From Phoronis australis (Eukaryota; Phoronida; Phoronidae), in the NCBI GenBank assembly GCA_002633005.1, contig NMRA01000007.1:886811-950810 (forward strand): 64,000 bases of DNA, read 5' to 3'. Of this stretch, positions 22,593-37,500 are shown in pieces. The notes under the pieces are model-generated. The model worked only from the letters and a program-made list of their open reading frames with translations, was not told where the DNA came from and did no database searches. How positions within the stretch are numbered: position 1 is the stretch's first letter; each line of letters opens with the position of its first letter. Both the position numbers and the translations under genes were made by a program.

Positions 22593-25500
22593 CTGTAATA
22601 TTAAACAACACATATGTAAAGGTACCCAAATATATGTACAGCTGACAAAATTTCTGTGACAATCATGTCAAATTTATGATACGTCGACGCAAGCACGTGC
22701 TGTCTTATTTGTAAGAATGCTTAAACTTTCAACATTAGCCAATACGTTTTCTACATTCCAGAAATAGGAAGACTGAATAAAATAAATCATGAAAGGTGCA
22801 TTTCTAGATTAAAATGGCACGAACTATGGTCATCACTTCTTCATGTATTTAGCACACAATTTAGAGAAGGTGTGAAATTTTCTTCTGTCTATTTTTTACG
22901 AAAAAGTCCATAAGATTTACACAAAGTTTCTCATTGTTCATATTGACTGTGTAAACTTAATGTTAAATAACATTTGGTTTCCAGTTGCCATTCTTTCGAG
23001 CAAGGTAATCAGCTTTCTCCACAGGAAAATGACAATTTGACAATAAATTCTTTATGTGAAATACGTGAACAGCTACTGCAACCAAGTAGTTCAACACCCA
23101 CACTACCAAACCAGTTCAAAGAACCATGAGCTAAGTAATAAGTCTAGCAAAATAATGAATTGAAACCACATTAGTTGAATTGCCTATGTGTTTTCAAGAC
23201 CGTGTGGTCAACCACTTCGACTGAACTTCAATTTCCACGGTTGCACAGGTTGCATTTAACAACATACTGTGTCTATAATGCTTATGTCTTAACTGTTTGC
23301 GGTGATGAGCAACATACCAGTCTCGTATAACAATTTAGCACATGGGCCTTTGAAGCATCAATATACAGGTATGTATAAAATAATAAGAATGCATCTCAAA
23401 AAGAATCATCTGTGTTGATGTCATCCTCCCCACAAGGTGGCGTGCCAACAACACATCCAATCGCAATGGCAATGGCTGCACTTGTTTTACTTTGCCACAT
23501 TCACCGGGTGAACGAGCTTAGGCAACCGATTGGTTCTCGATGACACCCTCCAGCTTACAGACCAATCAGATGATTTACCCAGTAAACGTGTCTAAGGAAA
23601 TCAACTGCAGCCATCGTTTCAGTTAGTAATAACATTTTCGGATTCTGCTGTTGCAATGTCCTACATGTTGGATTATTACTGAGAAATGCGTGTGCAATAA
23701 TAGGTTGTGACTGGTTGTCACTTAGGCTGCAACATCTAGAAGAATTACACACGGCCATGTGAGAAACAACGACCGAAAATGACAAATTAGAGGTCGAGGA
23801 TGCACTGATGGGAAAGAGTAACAAAAGTTAAAACTCCAGGACAAAACACTGCTGATACCATTATCAACCAACCCTTCAACCACTTTGCCAGCAACTGGCA
23901 AGAACAATACACTGTAGACATATAACTTAATCAATCACGGTCACACGCAACAACCTGGCTCCTAAACGTGAAGCAGACGACAAAACGCAGATACTTTAAA
24001 GCGCCGTACAACTCCTGGTGCTATCACATTACTTCAAAAGCATTTGTAACATTCAGAATGCAGCACATGTGCACTAGCTTGACAACAGTGCAGTCGACAC
24101 AAGCAACAGTTTATGGGACTAAGTACATCACCTGCAGTCAGACTAAACCAGTATCAATGGCAGCTACATGGAATACACCAGTGGGAGGCATATTCAATAC
24201 ATCAAAGTCGGCCATTTTGAAAAATGAACAACACAGACTTGAACAGCAGCAGCTTGTAATGCTGAATTCAACTAGACCAGCAGACACTGAACAACAAACA
24301 GCGTGGACAAAGATAAAGAAAAACCAAGCTGAATCATTCACCTGGTTGTGATTACCTGATAGTCCTGAGAGAACAATTGAAACGAAGGCTAAACAAAGAT
24401 GGACACCATGAATGACTTTGTGGCACGATACGCGTTGCATTTTTGTTATTATTAATTCATGCCTCGGTTAACAAAGCAAATCAAATCTTAAGACAGATTT
24501 GTGTAGACCTCCCCCCTTTCCCCACAATGACTGGTGGTGATATTACAGGGGATGTAAATGAAGGGTTACGGAACCATGCAATGTGTTAACTTCCTGTGCG
24601 CCCAACATACAATAAACGCAGACAAGACCCCATAACCATACTTACACGACCCAAATAATTCAGATATTTCTGAATAAAAAATAACCATAGCATCATGCAT
24701 AGTATCTGCTGTTTTTACATCACTAAATAAAATCCAAAAGCGAACTAAAGCTTCCGCTTTGCTCAGTAGATTTTACTAGCTGCAATGTGCAGCTATGACC
24801 TTGATATGACCTTGATATGTCCCAGCTTGTTTGGTTGCCGTGCTGACGAGCCAAGAGTTATGAGGTTTGAACTGATTTAACTTGCCTCCTTCAGTTAAAA
24901 TGAGCACAAAATGGAAAACTTATGTAAAAAAATTACATAATTTGTCAAATTTATACAGCTTTGACAAGTAAGCCTTCACTTTTAGCCAGGTGTCATACAT
25001 TTTAGAGGAAATATTAAGAAGCCCCGTATGAACTATGTAATAATAAACAAGGAAACGTAAAATCCATATGTCAAACTTACCGACTCCATTTCCACCTGAG
25101 TTTTGTCGAGTTCCTCCACAGCCGTTTTTACGGCTAAGCTGACGTCACGATCACGCTCGTTAATAAGCAGCCTCCGTACACTAGAGTCCAACTGCTGCAA
25201 AAGGTGCCTGTCTGACGGTAGCTTTAATAAGGACTTGAGCGAGGGCAGAACAGCACACAGCCTCAGCCGTATGTTCGGCACTGTGTCCGTAGACAATTCC
25301 AATAAGAACTCAAAGAAGTACTCCTTGAAGAAGCCCTTGGAGTATAGCTCCATCACGGTCCGGCACATGTCGATGAACAAGCTGCGGTTCCGACAACTCT
25401 TCGCGTGGCAAAATTCTGACAAAACATATTTAAGAAGTGAAAAACACACAAGGAAGATTAAATATTGCAATTGCAGTACTGAATTAGGGTTGAAAACAGT

Positions 25501-28500
25501 CCTCTACAAAACAACTCTATCGGTGACAAAATGCTGCCCAAATTGTTGAAAGAAGTAAGAAAAACACAAGGAAGATTAAACCCACTAATTGATAGGATGA
25601 ACTGAAGTTGAAAGTTGAGGCAGCAAGCTTTCTAAGAAACAAAATGGCAGACGGATACTATTCAAACATTGCAGGTGGAAAAGAACTTGTTATCACAGAC
25701 ATAACATTGTTGAACTTCAGTGCAACAATACCACGGTATAACAGTTACTGCGGCACATAGTTTTGTTATCTTTCTTATCAAAAGATGAACTGCAACAGCA
25801 ACTTTCTCCTTACCCTCTATTAACCGACAGATCATCTCCTGTCGTTGGTCCAGTTTGCGGATGTTCCTGAGTAATATTAAGGTTGTTCTGATTGCAGCTA
25901 ACCGGACAGGCATTGCTCTCTGAAATAACAACATCAATTGTTGTTGAATGTAAGTGTTGAGACCAATCACACAATTATGAATCTGAAACAGCAACATCAA
26001 CTGTTGTTAAATTTAAGTGTTTAACTCAATCACATCAGCATAGCGGCAACATAATGAAGAATTCGTTATTGCTAGATGGTGATAGAGTACTGGATGATGA
26101 CGTTCAGCACCACCTAGTGTCCAGTCTTATGGTTTGGATAGATTTAAAGCAATGAGATTTCTCAGAATGTTTTATAAATTCTTTGCAATCTTCATGCCAA
26201 CCAATTGCCACCTTTCTACAGTGGTATATTTAAATAATTCATACAAATGTACATCGCGAAATGTCTGTGATACAGAGAAATTGCGCCTTATCCTTCTGTT
26301 GTTCATCAGGAGTTGAAATTGGGTCAAGTTGAAGTTGCTTTCATGTTTTCACAACACAAAAGAGTACTTTGTCAGATTTTCCTATTGAACACGTACTTGT
26401 AACTTTCAGCCAGCTATGATCAATTAAAAAAGTGTGTCCCGTAACACAGTACTGTATAAAATAAATATTGCATAGAAGACTACAGAAGCAATTAAACTTT
26501 GATCTCTATGAGTTGAAAATGAATAGTAATTAAAAGCATCCTTCATATCTTTATGAATACAGCAATATTTCATGATTTTGCACAAAAACAATAGCCAAAA
26601 ATCTTTTTCTGTTTTTCAAAAGCTGCTTATTAAACTGAAAATATTGGAAAAAACGTTGTATTATAGTGCATGCAACCTACAAACTAAGCTAACATTACAT
26701 TAAAATTTTCAAAATCTTTTTTGTAGGAGAGTTTGACAAGATGAGATTCACTTGACTGGCAAAGTGTGCTCTATAAAGGTGAAGGATTATCACATTATTG
26801 TGCATTACATGGTATTACATCCCAGAACGTAAACATGAACACAATCTACTGCCCTCTATTGGGAATAAACACTGTAGTCACCTATGTGCTGTAACTCAAC
26901 AACCTAGAGACCGCTGTCGCAAACACGACCAATGTCTCCGTCTTCAAAAAAGGGAGTTGGTACGCTGTTAAGGGCAGTAGTCCTCAGCCTGTTGTATCTT
27001 TCTGGCTCCACTTTTAATCATAATTTCTATGACTATTTGCCATCTTCTTTTAAACTTTTTTATTTAAGTTGTTGTATTCAGTACCTTACTTATGTTAACA
27101 CATTTGTTAATTTAATTGTACACCTCTCTTTATACTTTTAAGTTTATGTTAACATTTCCCACTAGACCCACATCAAAATCATTGCATTCACTGAAGTGGT
27201 TCCCCAGCCCTTTAAAGACATTCAAATAACTAAACGAACTACGTACACTATTGTGGAGTTTGCTGAACATGAGAGGCACAAATTTGTAGAAGATCTGTTC
27301 ACTGGAGCAAACTCTAGGAAGGCAGGACAACTTTGACATTAGATCCTGTTGAAGTCGCCAGTCATTGGAGGCGAACACTACTGCCTCACAGGCCATCAGT
27401 GCAGAGATGATATCACTCATACTGTTCAACTGAAAAGTGGATATGAAACAATCATCTTACAGTCTGTCTTACAATCCAAATTATTGTATTTGTCACTGTG
27501 CTGTGTAAATATGATAGAATAAACAGTTAGCAAGAAATTTCGTAGTATGAAATGGGTTTCAAGAGGATACGAAAAGCAGTTCTTTAAACAACCATCTCCA
27601 ACTAAAAAAGAATATAACTCAAAATATAAGTAAGACCTGTTAGTCTTCTTACTCCCTATATGTTGGTCAAATGACTTATGGCATCTATCTAAGACGACTC
27701 ATTACTTGTACCATATTAATACACCGGTTTTTAACAGCGCGATTAGGTACAACTTAAAGGCTTAATAAAAACCATCATTTTGAGAGTGAAATGAGACTTG
27801 AGAACGACTAATTAGACAACATAGAGATCTTAATTTGAGAGATGATCAAATTGACACCAGATATAGTAAGTAGTCAAAATCACGAGTTTTTAACTTTTGC
27901 AACTTTAAAACACCCAAAATGAATTCTCTTGCTCCCCCCCCCCAACATACCTTGNGTACACTATTGTGGAGTTTGCTGAACATGAGAGGCACAAATTTGT
28001 AGAAGATCTGTTCACTGGAGCAAACTCTAGGAAGGCAGGACAACTTTGACATTAGATCCTGTTGAAGTCGCCAGTCATTGGAGGCGAACACTACTGCCTC
28101 ACAGGCCATCAGTGCTGAGATGATATCACTCATACTGTTCAACTGAAAAGTGGATATGAAACAATCATCTTACAGTCTGTCTTACAATCCAAATTCTTGT
28201 ATTTGTCACTGTGCTGTGTAAATATGATAGAATAAACAGTTAGCAAGAAATTTCGTAGTATGAAATGGGTTTCAAGAGGATACGAAAACCAGTTCTTTAA
28301 ACAACCATCTCCAACTAAAAAAGAATATAACTCAAAATATAAGTAAGACCTGTTAGTCTTCTTACTCCCTATAAGTTAGTCAAATGACTTATGGCATCTA
28401 TCTAAGACGACTCATTACTTGTACCATATTAATACACCGTTTTTTAACAGCACGATTAGGTACAACTTAAAGGCTTAGTAAAAACCATCATTTTGAGAGT

Positions 28501-31500
28501 GAAATGAGACTTGAGAACGACTAATTAGACAACATAGAGATCTTAATTTGAGCAATGATCAAATTGACACCAGATATAGTAAGTAGTCAAAATCACGAGT
28601 TTATAACTTTTGCAACTTTAAAACACCCAAAATGAATTCTCTTGCTCCCCCCCAACATACCTTGGCCTCGGTGATGGTAGTGCCCCCTCCCTTGGCCAAC
28701 ATCTCTAACGTCTCCGGCAGGTAACTTATGACACCCTTCAGCACCTCTGTGTTATCATCCTTGAGTAGGGTGACCAGATCTGATTGGATGACGCTAACGT
28801 GGCTGCCTAGCAACTTCACTACCTGGTAACACGCAAACACGGAGATAATAAATTTAATAAGCTACAGCATTATACATCTGCTCAGCTTCAGTCTAACAAA
28901 ATTTCTCACTATACTGATAGTTTGGTGAGATCATTTGTATCAACGTATTTGGCGAAATACAAAATTTCAAGTTCTAAAATTGGGAATATGAAACTGTTAC
29001 AAGCAACTAGGAACTGTTTGATAATAATCACAGGAAATACCATAATTCTGAATACATAAAGCACCAACTGACATCAACCTTTAAATATTTAACAATGAGA
29101 CTATATTGTTTAGAAATATAAGCACAGACAAACACAAGCTGAGCAATGCGGTTTCATAAAAACACACTTGTAACAAATTGATGCATTTATTGAATATGCA
29201 GCGTGCAAAACCCTGGGGCCAAATCTACTAGGACTATTAATTTAGCACATTCACGTTTCAGTAACGAGTGCAGTCTTATATTGACTTTGTGTCTGTTAGA
29301 GGAAATAATTTCTGAAGCAAAGCTAGTGTATTATTTTACTTTGTCAACACTGCACGACTGAAGTGGAGCTCTTAGACTGTATTTTCAATGTGTGAAACCA
29401 CCTCAAGCTTGTTTCATAGTAGTTAACAATGTTTGCACTTTTTCTTCCTTGTTCCATGGCCATCAAAAACAAACTTGTTTATCATCGTTTCTAGCTGTGA
29501 ATGTTAAACAACACATACATTAGCTAAGTTGACATACCTCGTGAAATCCGCTGGCCACCGTTTTCCTCACTGAAACGTGAGGGTCCTCACAGAGACTAGT
29601 GAATGAACTGAGTAACTCAGCTTTAAACTGACGAGCACCCGTGAACAGAACCATAGCCTGAGGAGGAACACATATGGATACTACAGGAAGTGTACAATGC
29701 ATGATGGGATATTCATTTATACGCAACAGAATAATGTGGCAGCAGCAACTCCTGTAGGCAAAATTTGTTGAACACACAACGTTCATGATGAATAGTTTTC
29801 AATGGTGTTCCATCGAGCTCTCTGTATCTTTGACAGTCGTTCGCAGTGCAAAAACATGACAGGCAGCTAAGAGACATAAGAAAACTAATGAAAGCAGTCA
29901 TTTTAATCATCAGTTTTCTAATGTCTCTTGACTGTCTGCTTTATTGTTGCGCCGTGAATGCCTAAAAAAGATACAGAGCTCGAGTGAATATCGTTGAAAA
30001 TTATTAATCATGAACTTTGAACACATTGCGTGTTCAACAACTTTTATAGAAAAAAAACTGTATGCACCAGCTCTTTTCAACAATTCTTAAAATTTGTTTT
30101 CAATATAGACCTTCACAAGTTCAATGAACTTAATATTGCTACAGAGCATCAGCATAAAGACATACAAAGAAACTTGAACACAGTAAATAACAGAGATCCT
30201 TGACTGACAACAATGTACAATTTAAAGACTTGATGGTAAGATCAGACCCCCAAGGCACAAACAGGAATACCTTTAAATAAATAAAGCTAATCCGAATATA
30301 TGTTTAATAATTGAAGAAAGTTTCATTCTTAACAACCAAAAATCAAAATTTCCAGAATTTTGGCATTCTGGTTATTTTGATTTTGATTTTTGAATGCAAA
30401 AATAAAACATTTAATAATTACAATAGCACAATTACATTTCTTGAAACATCAAGAATGCTCCATACACATGTAGGACAACTGATAAAGTTAGAAAATGCCT
30501 AAAACAAAGAGAGACAAAGTGCAGTCCCATTCAATGAGCTACACATGTGCACATTCACCACACCAATGGTTCACTGAAGAATATTCTCTGTACTTACAGG
30601 AATGTTAAAGGCAGCGTTTCGCCTACACTCGATATGTTCCTCCTCGTCATAGAGATCTGCGATCACAGGCACTTTGGTCGGTGAGTCGCTGTCTTCTGTC
30701 TTCGGACTTTTTTTACCTGAGCCAATCTTACACAGCTTGCGGAACTGATCCAGGAAATATTCCTTTTGATCATCAGTTAAGTTTACTACAAACGACAATA
30801 ATGTACATTGCATTTCTACAGGTACAAGAAAAACATGCGTCAATTTTTGTTCATTTACTTATCAATAAAAAAGAGAGTGGCGCTTCATCGACATCACTGC
30901 TTTCTGAGTGGGCCATTGTTAGCAGTTTGACATGGTATTGATCTACGACAAAAATAAAAAAAAAAAAATGGTCTTTAGAGTATTTAACTGCAAATACAAT
31001 GTTATTAGATGACTCCAGGTGAAAAGGACTTATAAGCTTGAGTAGTCTAATAGACACCACCTAATGGTCATATCACATGACCTAAAGTGAATCTAAATGA
31101 TAAGAAGCACTAATTTAGAACTTTATGGCACATTCTGCAAAGGCTACAACAAGCAAGTAGCACGGTGAGGTGTCAGTGACACCAGCGCTGGTTGAACATA
31201 ACTAGGTCAAAAGGCCGATTCAGAAGCAGATTTCTCCACTCATCGATTGCAAACTCACTAGGCAGACAAGGACAACAGCCAAGCTAAAAGCTTACATTCA
31301 GTCATTGATTTATAGTCACTGCTTGACTTGGTTGTAACAAACCACAGATAACACTAACTGAGTTTGTAATGAAACTGCTCTAGTGAGCAGACGTACCAGC
31401 AGACGTATGAGCAGGCGTGTGAGCAGACGTACCTGAAAGACTATGACAGAGTTTTCCAATATGCTTGGCTACCATTGGCAGAGTATTGTCTTCGTTCTGC

Positions 31501-34500
31501 ATGGCTTGTTGGCAGAACTTGAACACTAAGGGAATTATTGTCGATGTGCACGTATCTGGAAATATACAAAAATAAATAATTGTTTGGTTAATTGGACATT
31601 CTTCTAGCAGGACCCCATGTTTACGTCTGCTACAGCATTCATTGAATTCCCACCCATCATCAACTATAGCAAAAGTAAGTCAAATGGCATTCTCATACCT
31701 ATATCAAAATATCTCCCATGCACAATTTAGTTCACAAAAATGTGGCTTTTCCGTTCATTAAGGTAAATGAAAAGTGACGAAAACACCGTCAAACAAACAT
31801 AATTTGTCACACAAATGTTGACAAAATTAACTGAAGGCTTCGACTGTCTGATATCGACTCACCATCGTCTAATAAACTGAGAATATTGACAACAGTCTCT
31901 AGGCCAGCTAGACGGACAAAACTCTCTTCATCATTGGTCAGTTCCACCAGCTCCGGTAATATTGCACTTTTTGTGGCCTCCAGGCTGAAATAAGTCAACA
32001 GATGAGAACAAACTGTATAAAAATAAGCAACAAAAACAACAGCTAACAACTCACTAATTAAAGGTGCAAAAATACGATTTTGGCAACTTTTAAAACTGCA
32101 CTATTTGATTACTTGCCACAACTCCAAAAGTGGTAACAATCTCTTATCACAAAGTTCCAAGTCATTTTTGGACTTCATGCAAACTGGCAATGGACATTTG
32201 TTTCAGAGTGAACTCAACATCTTACAGCGTTTATGCATCAAAAGAAGCCCAATTTTTCACATGCTGGTTCCTTGTCACAACACTGCGGCAGCAAATTGTT
32301 TCTTATTTCCAAAATTCACGATGGATACAAAAGACAAGCAACTCTTTACTTATTAACAAAAGGGACACATTTCATTGACTTCACAAAATAGAGCATATTA
32401 TAATTCAGCACATCTGTACACACGAGGTAACATTAAGTTTCGGCAGTTTGGTCAGCGCAACATAAATACCGACAGCGACCTGTAAATTTAATGACCATCA
32501 TAGCATTACGTGATCCCGACCACTAGCTAATATTTCATTATGTTTACTTTAATACGCGTTTCAGTTAACAAGGCCCTAAGCTTAGTGGTCAATCACTACA
32601 GCTCAGTCAACACTCTGCTGCACACTGACCCCAGTCCCCTTGCCACAGGGTCCAGCTGACGACACATACACCCCCTCACTTCGTACTCGATGTCCTGACA
32701 CAATGACTGCACTACTGGAAGAATCTCCTTTTTTATACTGCAATGGACAAATGCGTAACATAAAGTGCAAGGATCAACCAAACAACTTCCTACAATGCAG
32801 GATATTTAAACCGGTGACTTGATACGACTTTTCGCATACCAGCATGACGTTACAAAATTAAGCTGTTACCATGACAACTTGCACCTTAATTAATGGCAGT
32901 GATTTAATGACATTACAGGAAAACGCTAAGTGTTCAAAGACATATGTATTGCTTGAGAAAAAGTTTCAAATCTAGAGATGATTGGTACCGTAACAGCTTG
33001 TACCGTCGTATCAAAGATTTAATTATATTACAATAAAAATGCATTTAATCAAGTTTGCACTCACACAAACGGTTCAAATCTTGTGGCTATTTTCCCCAGT
33101 ATTTTGCAACAGGCCATCCTTGACTGCACTGTTTGAGATAACTGACCTTTGCCCACTGCCATTGGTAATATCTGAAAAGAGAATATTCTTGAAAATTCAA
33201 AAACAAATCAAAAATGATTTCAAATGACTGAAATTACAGTAGATTCCTCGATAACATTTTAAGATTCGGGCATAAAAAGACTAAGAGGGATCTAGGTGTT
33301 ATGGATTTGTGATAAATAATTCACGAGTCTCTCATAATGAATACAGTTTAGACACGGGTATTATCATAAAATGTTATCAGTGCTATATCGCCTGGGGACT
33401 GTTTATATTAATTTGTTACTAAGACTCCAGGATATAGAGAAACTAGTGTGCATAAATTAGACATCAATAAAGAGATGAGCAATTGCAAGTCGTGTTCGTC
33501 AAATTTCTTCGACTTTTATAAGGAAAATTTGATATCGGAATGCATGAACTTAATATACTTCTAGGGCATATTTTAAAACGGAAAAATACAAGTGGCAAAA
33601 TTGAAAATCAAGACCTAACCTATACAGTTGCTTAGAAATGACCCCTACAGGCACCAAAATTTCCTCCAGTTTTCTAACAGATTAAACAAGCCAACGATAC
33701 AGCTGCTTTTGCAGCCAATCATTGAAACATGATCCCAGCAGTTAGTACACAATTCTACAGCCAGTAATTTGCCAACATCTGAAAAGGGCATTAGCGGGAT
33801 AGATACAGGCACACGTGTGTTTTTTGCTCCAAGCCACAGCAGTCAAAGGCTAATGACTATTAATGTTGGAATTAACAAGCTGTGAATTAGTACCCGAGAA
33901 CCCCTCTCCCCCCATTAACATGTGAATGAACTGTGATTGCAGAGGCTGGCCACAAGACATAATATTGATTAGTGAAATTCATGTCGTCAACGTGAATTAC
34001 ATCAAAGGACTAACAAAGTTATCGGAGAGTGCTTGGTTCTACACAGCTCCTGTTAAGCAAGTTAGTATAGATTCTGAAGCATTGCAGCAAATATATTTTA
34101 TAACCAACAAAGAAAATACATTCTTGTTTCTAGGAAAAAATAATTTGAATTTTATATCTTGATGTCATGAAAATTCATAGTTCGCACAGTTACATCCAGA
34201 ACAGGGTATTTGAATGTATCACAATTTTTCTCAATAATGGGACCAATTGTCAGCCCAGAGAATGTCAACTGATCATTTACACACTGATCCAGTGTTGCAA
34301 GCTGCCATGAATTCTCAGGCGTTCATGGCGACCTAATCCTTCAAGACTACCCATAGTGTAAATATCACATACACACACACACACACACACACACGCACAT
34401 AAATATCACATACACACACACACACGCACAAATAAACAGTCCTGGAGCTCCAGTAACATTCATGCTTTTCTGGTCAGAATCGAAATAAATATGACAACAT

Positions 34501-37500
34501 GAAAATAAACCAAATGAAGATGGTATTCTCACTTAGGTTATGACTAAGTCCATTCATAATCCATGACATTAGCTTATACAGTGTTCCTCAGAGGTTGCGT
34601 TTTACATCACGACACAAATCAAAGCTAAAGAAGTGTGTCGCCTTGGATGCTGTTTGATAACATGCTTTATGCAATAATGTAACGATTAATAAATTACCCA
34701 CCCAAAAAACTGAAATGGACCCAAAAATTTTAATGCAGGACCACGGGACCTCAATATTCGGAAGTGTAGAGCGAACACTGTATATAAGGTCCGCAACATC
34801 GTCAAACAAAGTTTACAAACTCAAACTGTTACAATGAGAAAGAAAATAAAGATGAGCTATTCATTCCAGAACATTTTCTCAACTTTCCCAAAAATCTAAT
34901 GCTGGTGACTCACTGCATGAACGCTGATACTTGCTGGCTTTGAAATGACAAAAACTTTGTCATATTTAATGCAAAGAAACAGAAACCAAGGCAATGACAC
35001 TGAAGAAGTGCATCTGAACACGGCGTTTTATCCAGCAACGCATTTCCATTTTGAAAAGAGGATGTAGTCTTCAAAAAAGTTACATCATTAAAATTCGTCT
35101 GGCTAGTTATAAGGAAAACACAGAACAGATGTAAGGAAACATTAAACCACTTGAAAAATGCCCTATATGCTTGCTTCAAAATTTCACTGATTTTTGAAGA
35201 GAAGAAATCTAGTAAACTTAAATTGAAAATTCTTGTATGTCGCTTGGCATTCCAAACCAAGCAGTCTATAACAAACAAGCCAACCAGCATTATAATAAAA
35301 CCAATGCTACACTAGTAAAACCTGCTTGTTTCCTGCTGCACTAGAGGTTGCAAGCCACTTGCAGAGAACATTGCGGTCAATACTGTATGCACCTCATGAA
35401 TACATTTGTGTCAATTTGCGAGGTGAGTCGTTTCAGAAATGTGGAAAACAATCCTATTAGAATCAACGTGAGCAGCACAACAGCCCTCCATACCCAACAG
35501 AATGGCAAGCGATTGTGGAAAATCAGAATTGGGACACCTATACAAGGGTGACTTTACCGCAAAATAAAAGAGCATAATTTCATTTTATAACCAGTGTATG
35601 CACTTATACAGGTTATCCATTTTTTAATTGCCAGCCAATTTCTCTAACCATTCCTTAATTCATGTAGTTATATTTCATCCCTTGAAACCACAAATTGACA
35701 CCAATTTTTTTTCTTGCACCAAAACCAAATATAAGATGAGCTTAGGTGTGATGACTGTAGACATTCTAAAGATATCACTGACTGCTGGGGCGTGATGGGT
35801 CAAGTGAAAACCTTGATCACCATCTTCCTTAAATAAGAATCTATGGGCAACTTATTACACAGTCTAAACCAACATTAGAAAACTTACCTCCTTCTTCAGG
35901 ATATCTTTTGGAAGTAGGTCAATGACGTCCAACAGCGTCTCTAGCCAGACACCAGCAACCTCTGGAAAAAAATTTTCAGATTCATTTCCATGGCAACAAT
36001 ATTACACTCAAGCAACTAGATATTTAACTCAGCTTTGAACATGCAGTGAAAAGTGAAATAAAAAACACATTTAAGAAGACATACCGCTATATGGAGAGTG
36101 ATAAGAACAATAGAGGTAACAGCGTGGAATTCATTGTTGTCGCCACCAACGGGGTTGCTTACCTGGGTCCTTGCTGTCGACACTGTTGAGTATGGTCTGT
36201 AGGAATGTTTGTGTGTAGCTCTGTAGAGGCACTAGTTCCTTCTGTAGGATCTGTAGGAAGGCACTGCTGGCGGCCAGCTGCATCTCCGCTTGGGCCACAT
36301 GCAGCACCTCCTAGTGGACGCAAAAGAAATCAACTGAGACAAGACTGATCATAAACTACATACTAGGCAATTTTGGCTGATCATCATTTATCATAATTGT
36401 TTTACTACACAAACTCACATCAACCATTTCTTTGAATTCACACATGAATAGTATGATTATAATAAGAGTTGGACATATTACGAAGTTACAAAATCGTATT
36501 TCAGAATTCAGAGTCAATAATTTTCCAAATTGACCACTCACTCCTTCATACTGACTGTTGCTATGATAACGCAATTGAATTCGCTTTAAACTTTTCTGTG
36601 AACTGATCATGATTCGATCCTCGGACCATCTTGTTGAGAAGCTACTACTTTCCCATTACACTCTCATTTATTTATAAATAACCCTAAAATATAAACCACC
36701 AGGTGAACGCAAACCTGCATCAAGGCATCACAGTTCCCACCAAGATGCTATTGAGCAAAAGGATTTTTAAAGGCGTTCAATAACTTTCAATTTGGATGTT
36801 TAGTGATGACGTGTCTGCCACTTGTAACGCGACTCTGAACCACAAAATGAAATAGAAATGCAGTCATATTGCATTTTCAAACAATTTACAGGTCTTGGAT
36901 TTCTTTCCGATACAAGCTACCTCGGGGGAGGGGGGCAATTCAGCACTTTACTAAAGTATATATTTGGACTAACAGGTGTATTCTGACAACAACTGCACCC
37001 ATTGTATGCTACCAGAGAGATGAGGATTAGGATTAACCAGGTCCTTGTCCAGGTAATAATTGTTGAAGTGCTTAGTAATTTACGGCACTACATAAATGTA
37101 GCCTAATTATTATTATCGTGTTTTCATTTTGGAATTTTAATTTAACTTCACTGGGTCAAAACGTCAAAATGACACCATACTAAACAAGTGAAGACATGTC
37201 ATTTGCACAGGCTTTAGGGCGTGTGCGCTAACACTCAGCTTGCAATAGCCTTGGCATAACCAAATGTTTCATCACTGTATTGAATTTTTGAATTAAAATT
37301 ATCGTTGTTTAGCCAAAAAACATGACATCTTTCCCAAAATATGATCCACTGTTCCTCTGTCCATTCTGAGCATTTTCTGGAATTTTTTTCAAAATCTCTA
37401 CACAACGTTTTGGGTAAAACAAAATACTGGTAGCTGACTGACCGAACAAGTGACCAACATCCGATCACAAACCTCAAACATGGCCTATTTCCATCTATTA

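Larger units (their letters stand above)
27243..28664. repeat. Tandem duplication of about 710 bp with an N at the junction (likely assembly artefact)
   Basis: Unit 1 runs from 27243 to 27954 and unit 2 from 27956 to about 28664, with the ambiguous base at 27955. Each contains exon 12, the intron, and the last few bases of exon 11. By eye I count about 11 substitutions plus a C-run length difference in about 710 bp (near 1.5%). Unit 1 is cut off four bases into exon 11 (CTTG) exactly at the N, where unit 2 restarts inside the donor of exon 12. That is what two overlapping allelic contigs butted together would produce. Confidence 0.9.

Noticed and set aside
23968-24351. 127-codon + strand frame in PPP4R4 intron 14
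   Set aside because: Overlapped by an open frame on the other strand, no domain, intronic position.
27846-28142. Genuine in-frame exon duplication of PPP4R4
   Set aside because: The N at the exact junction, the broken donor and the allele-like divergence favour an assembly artefact.
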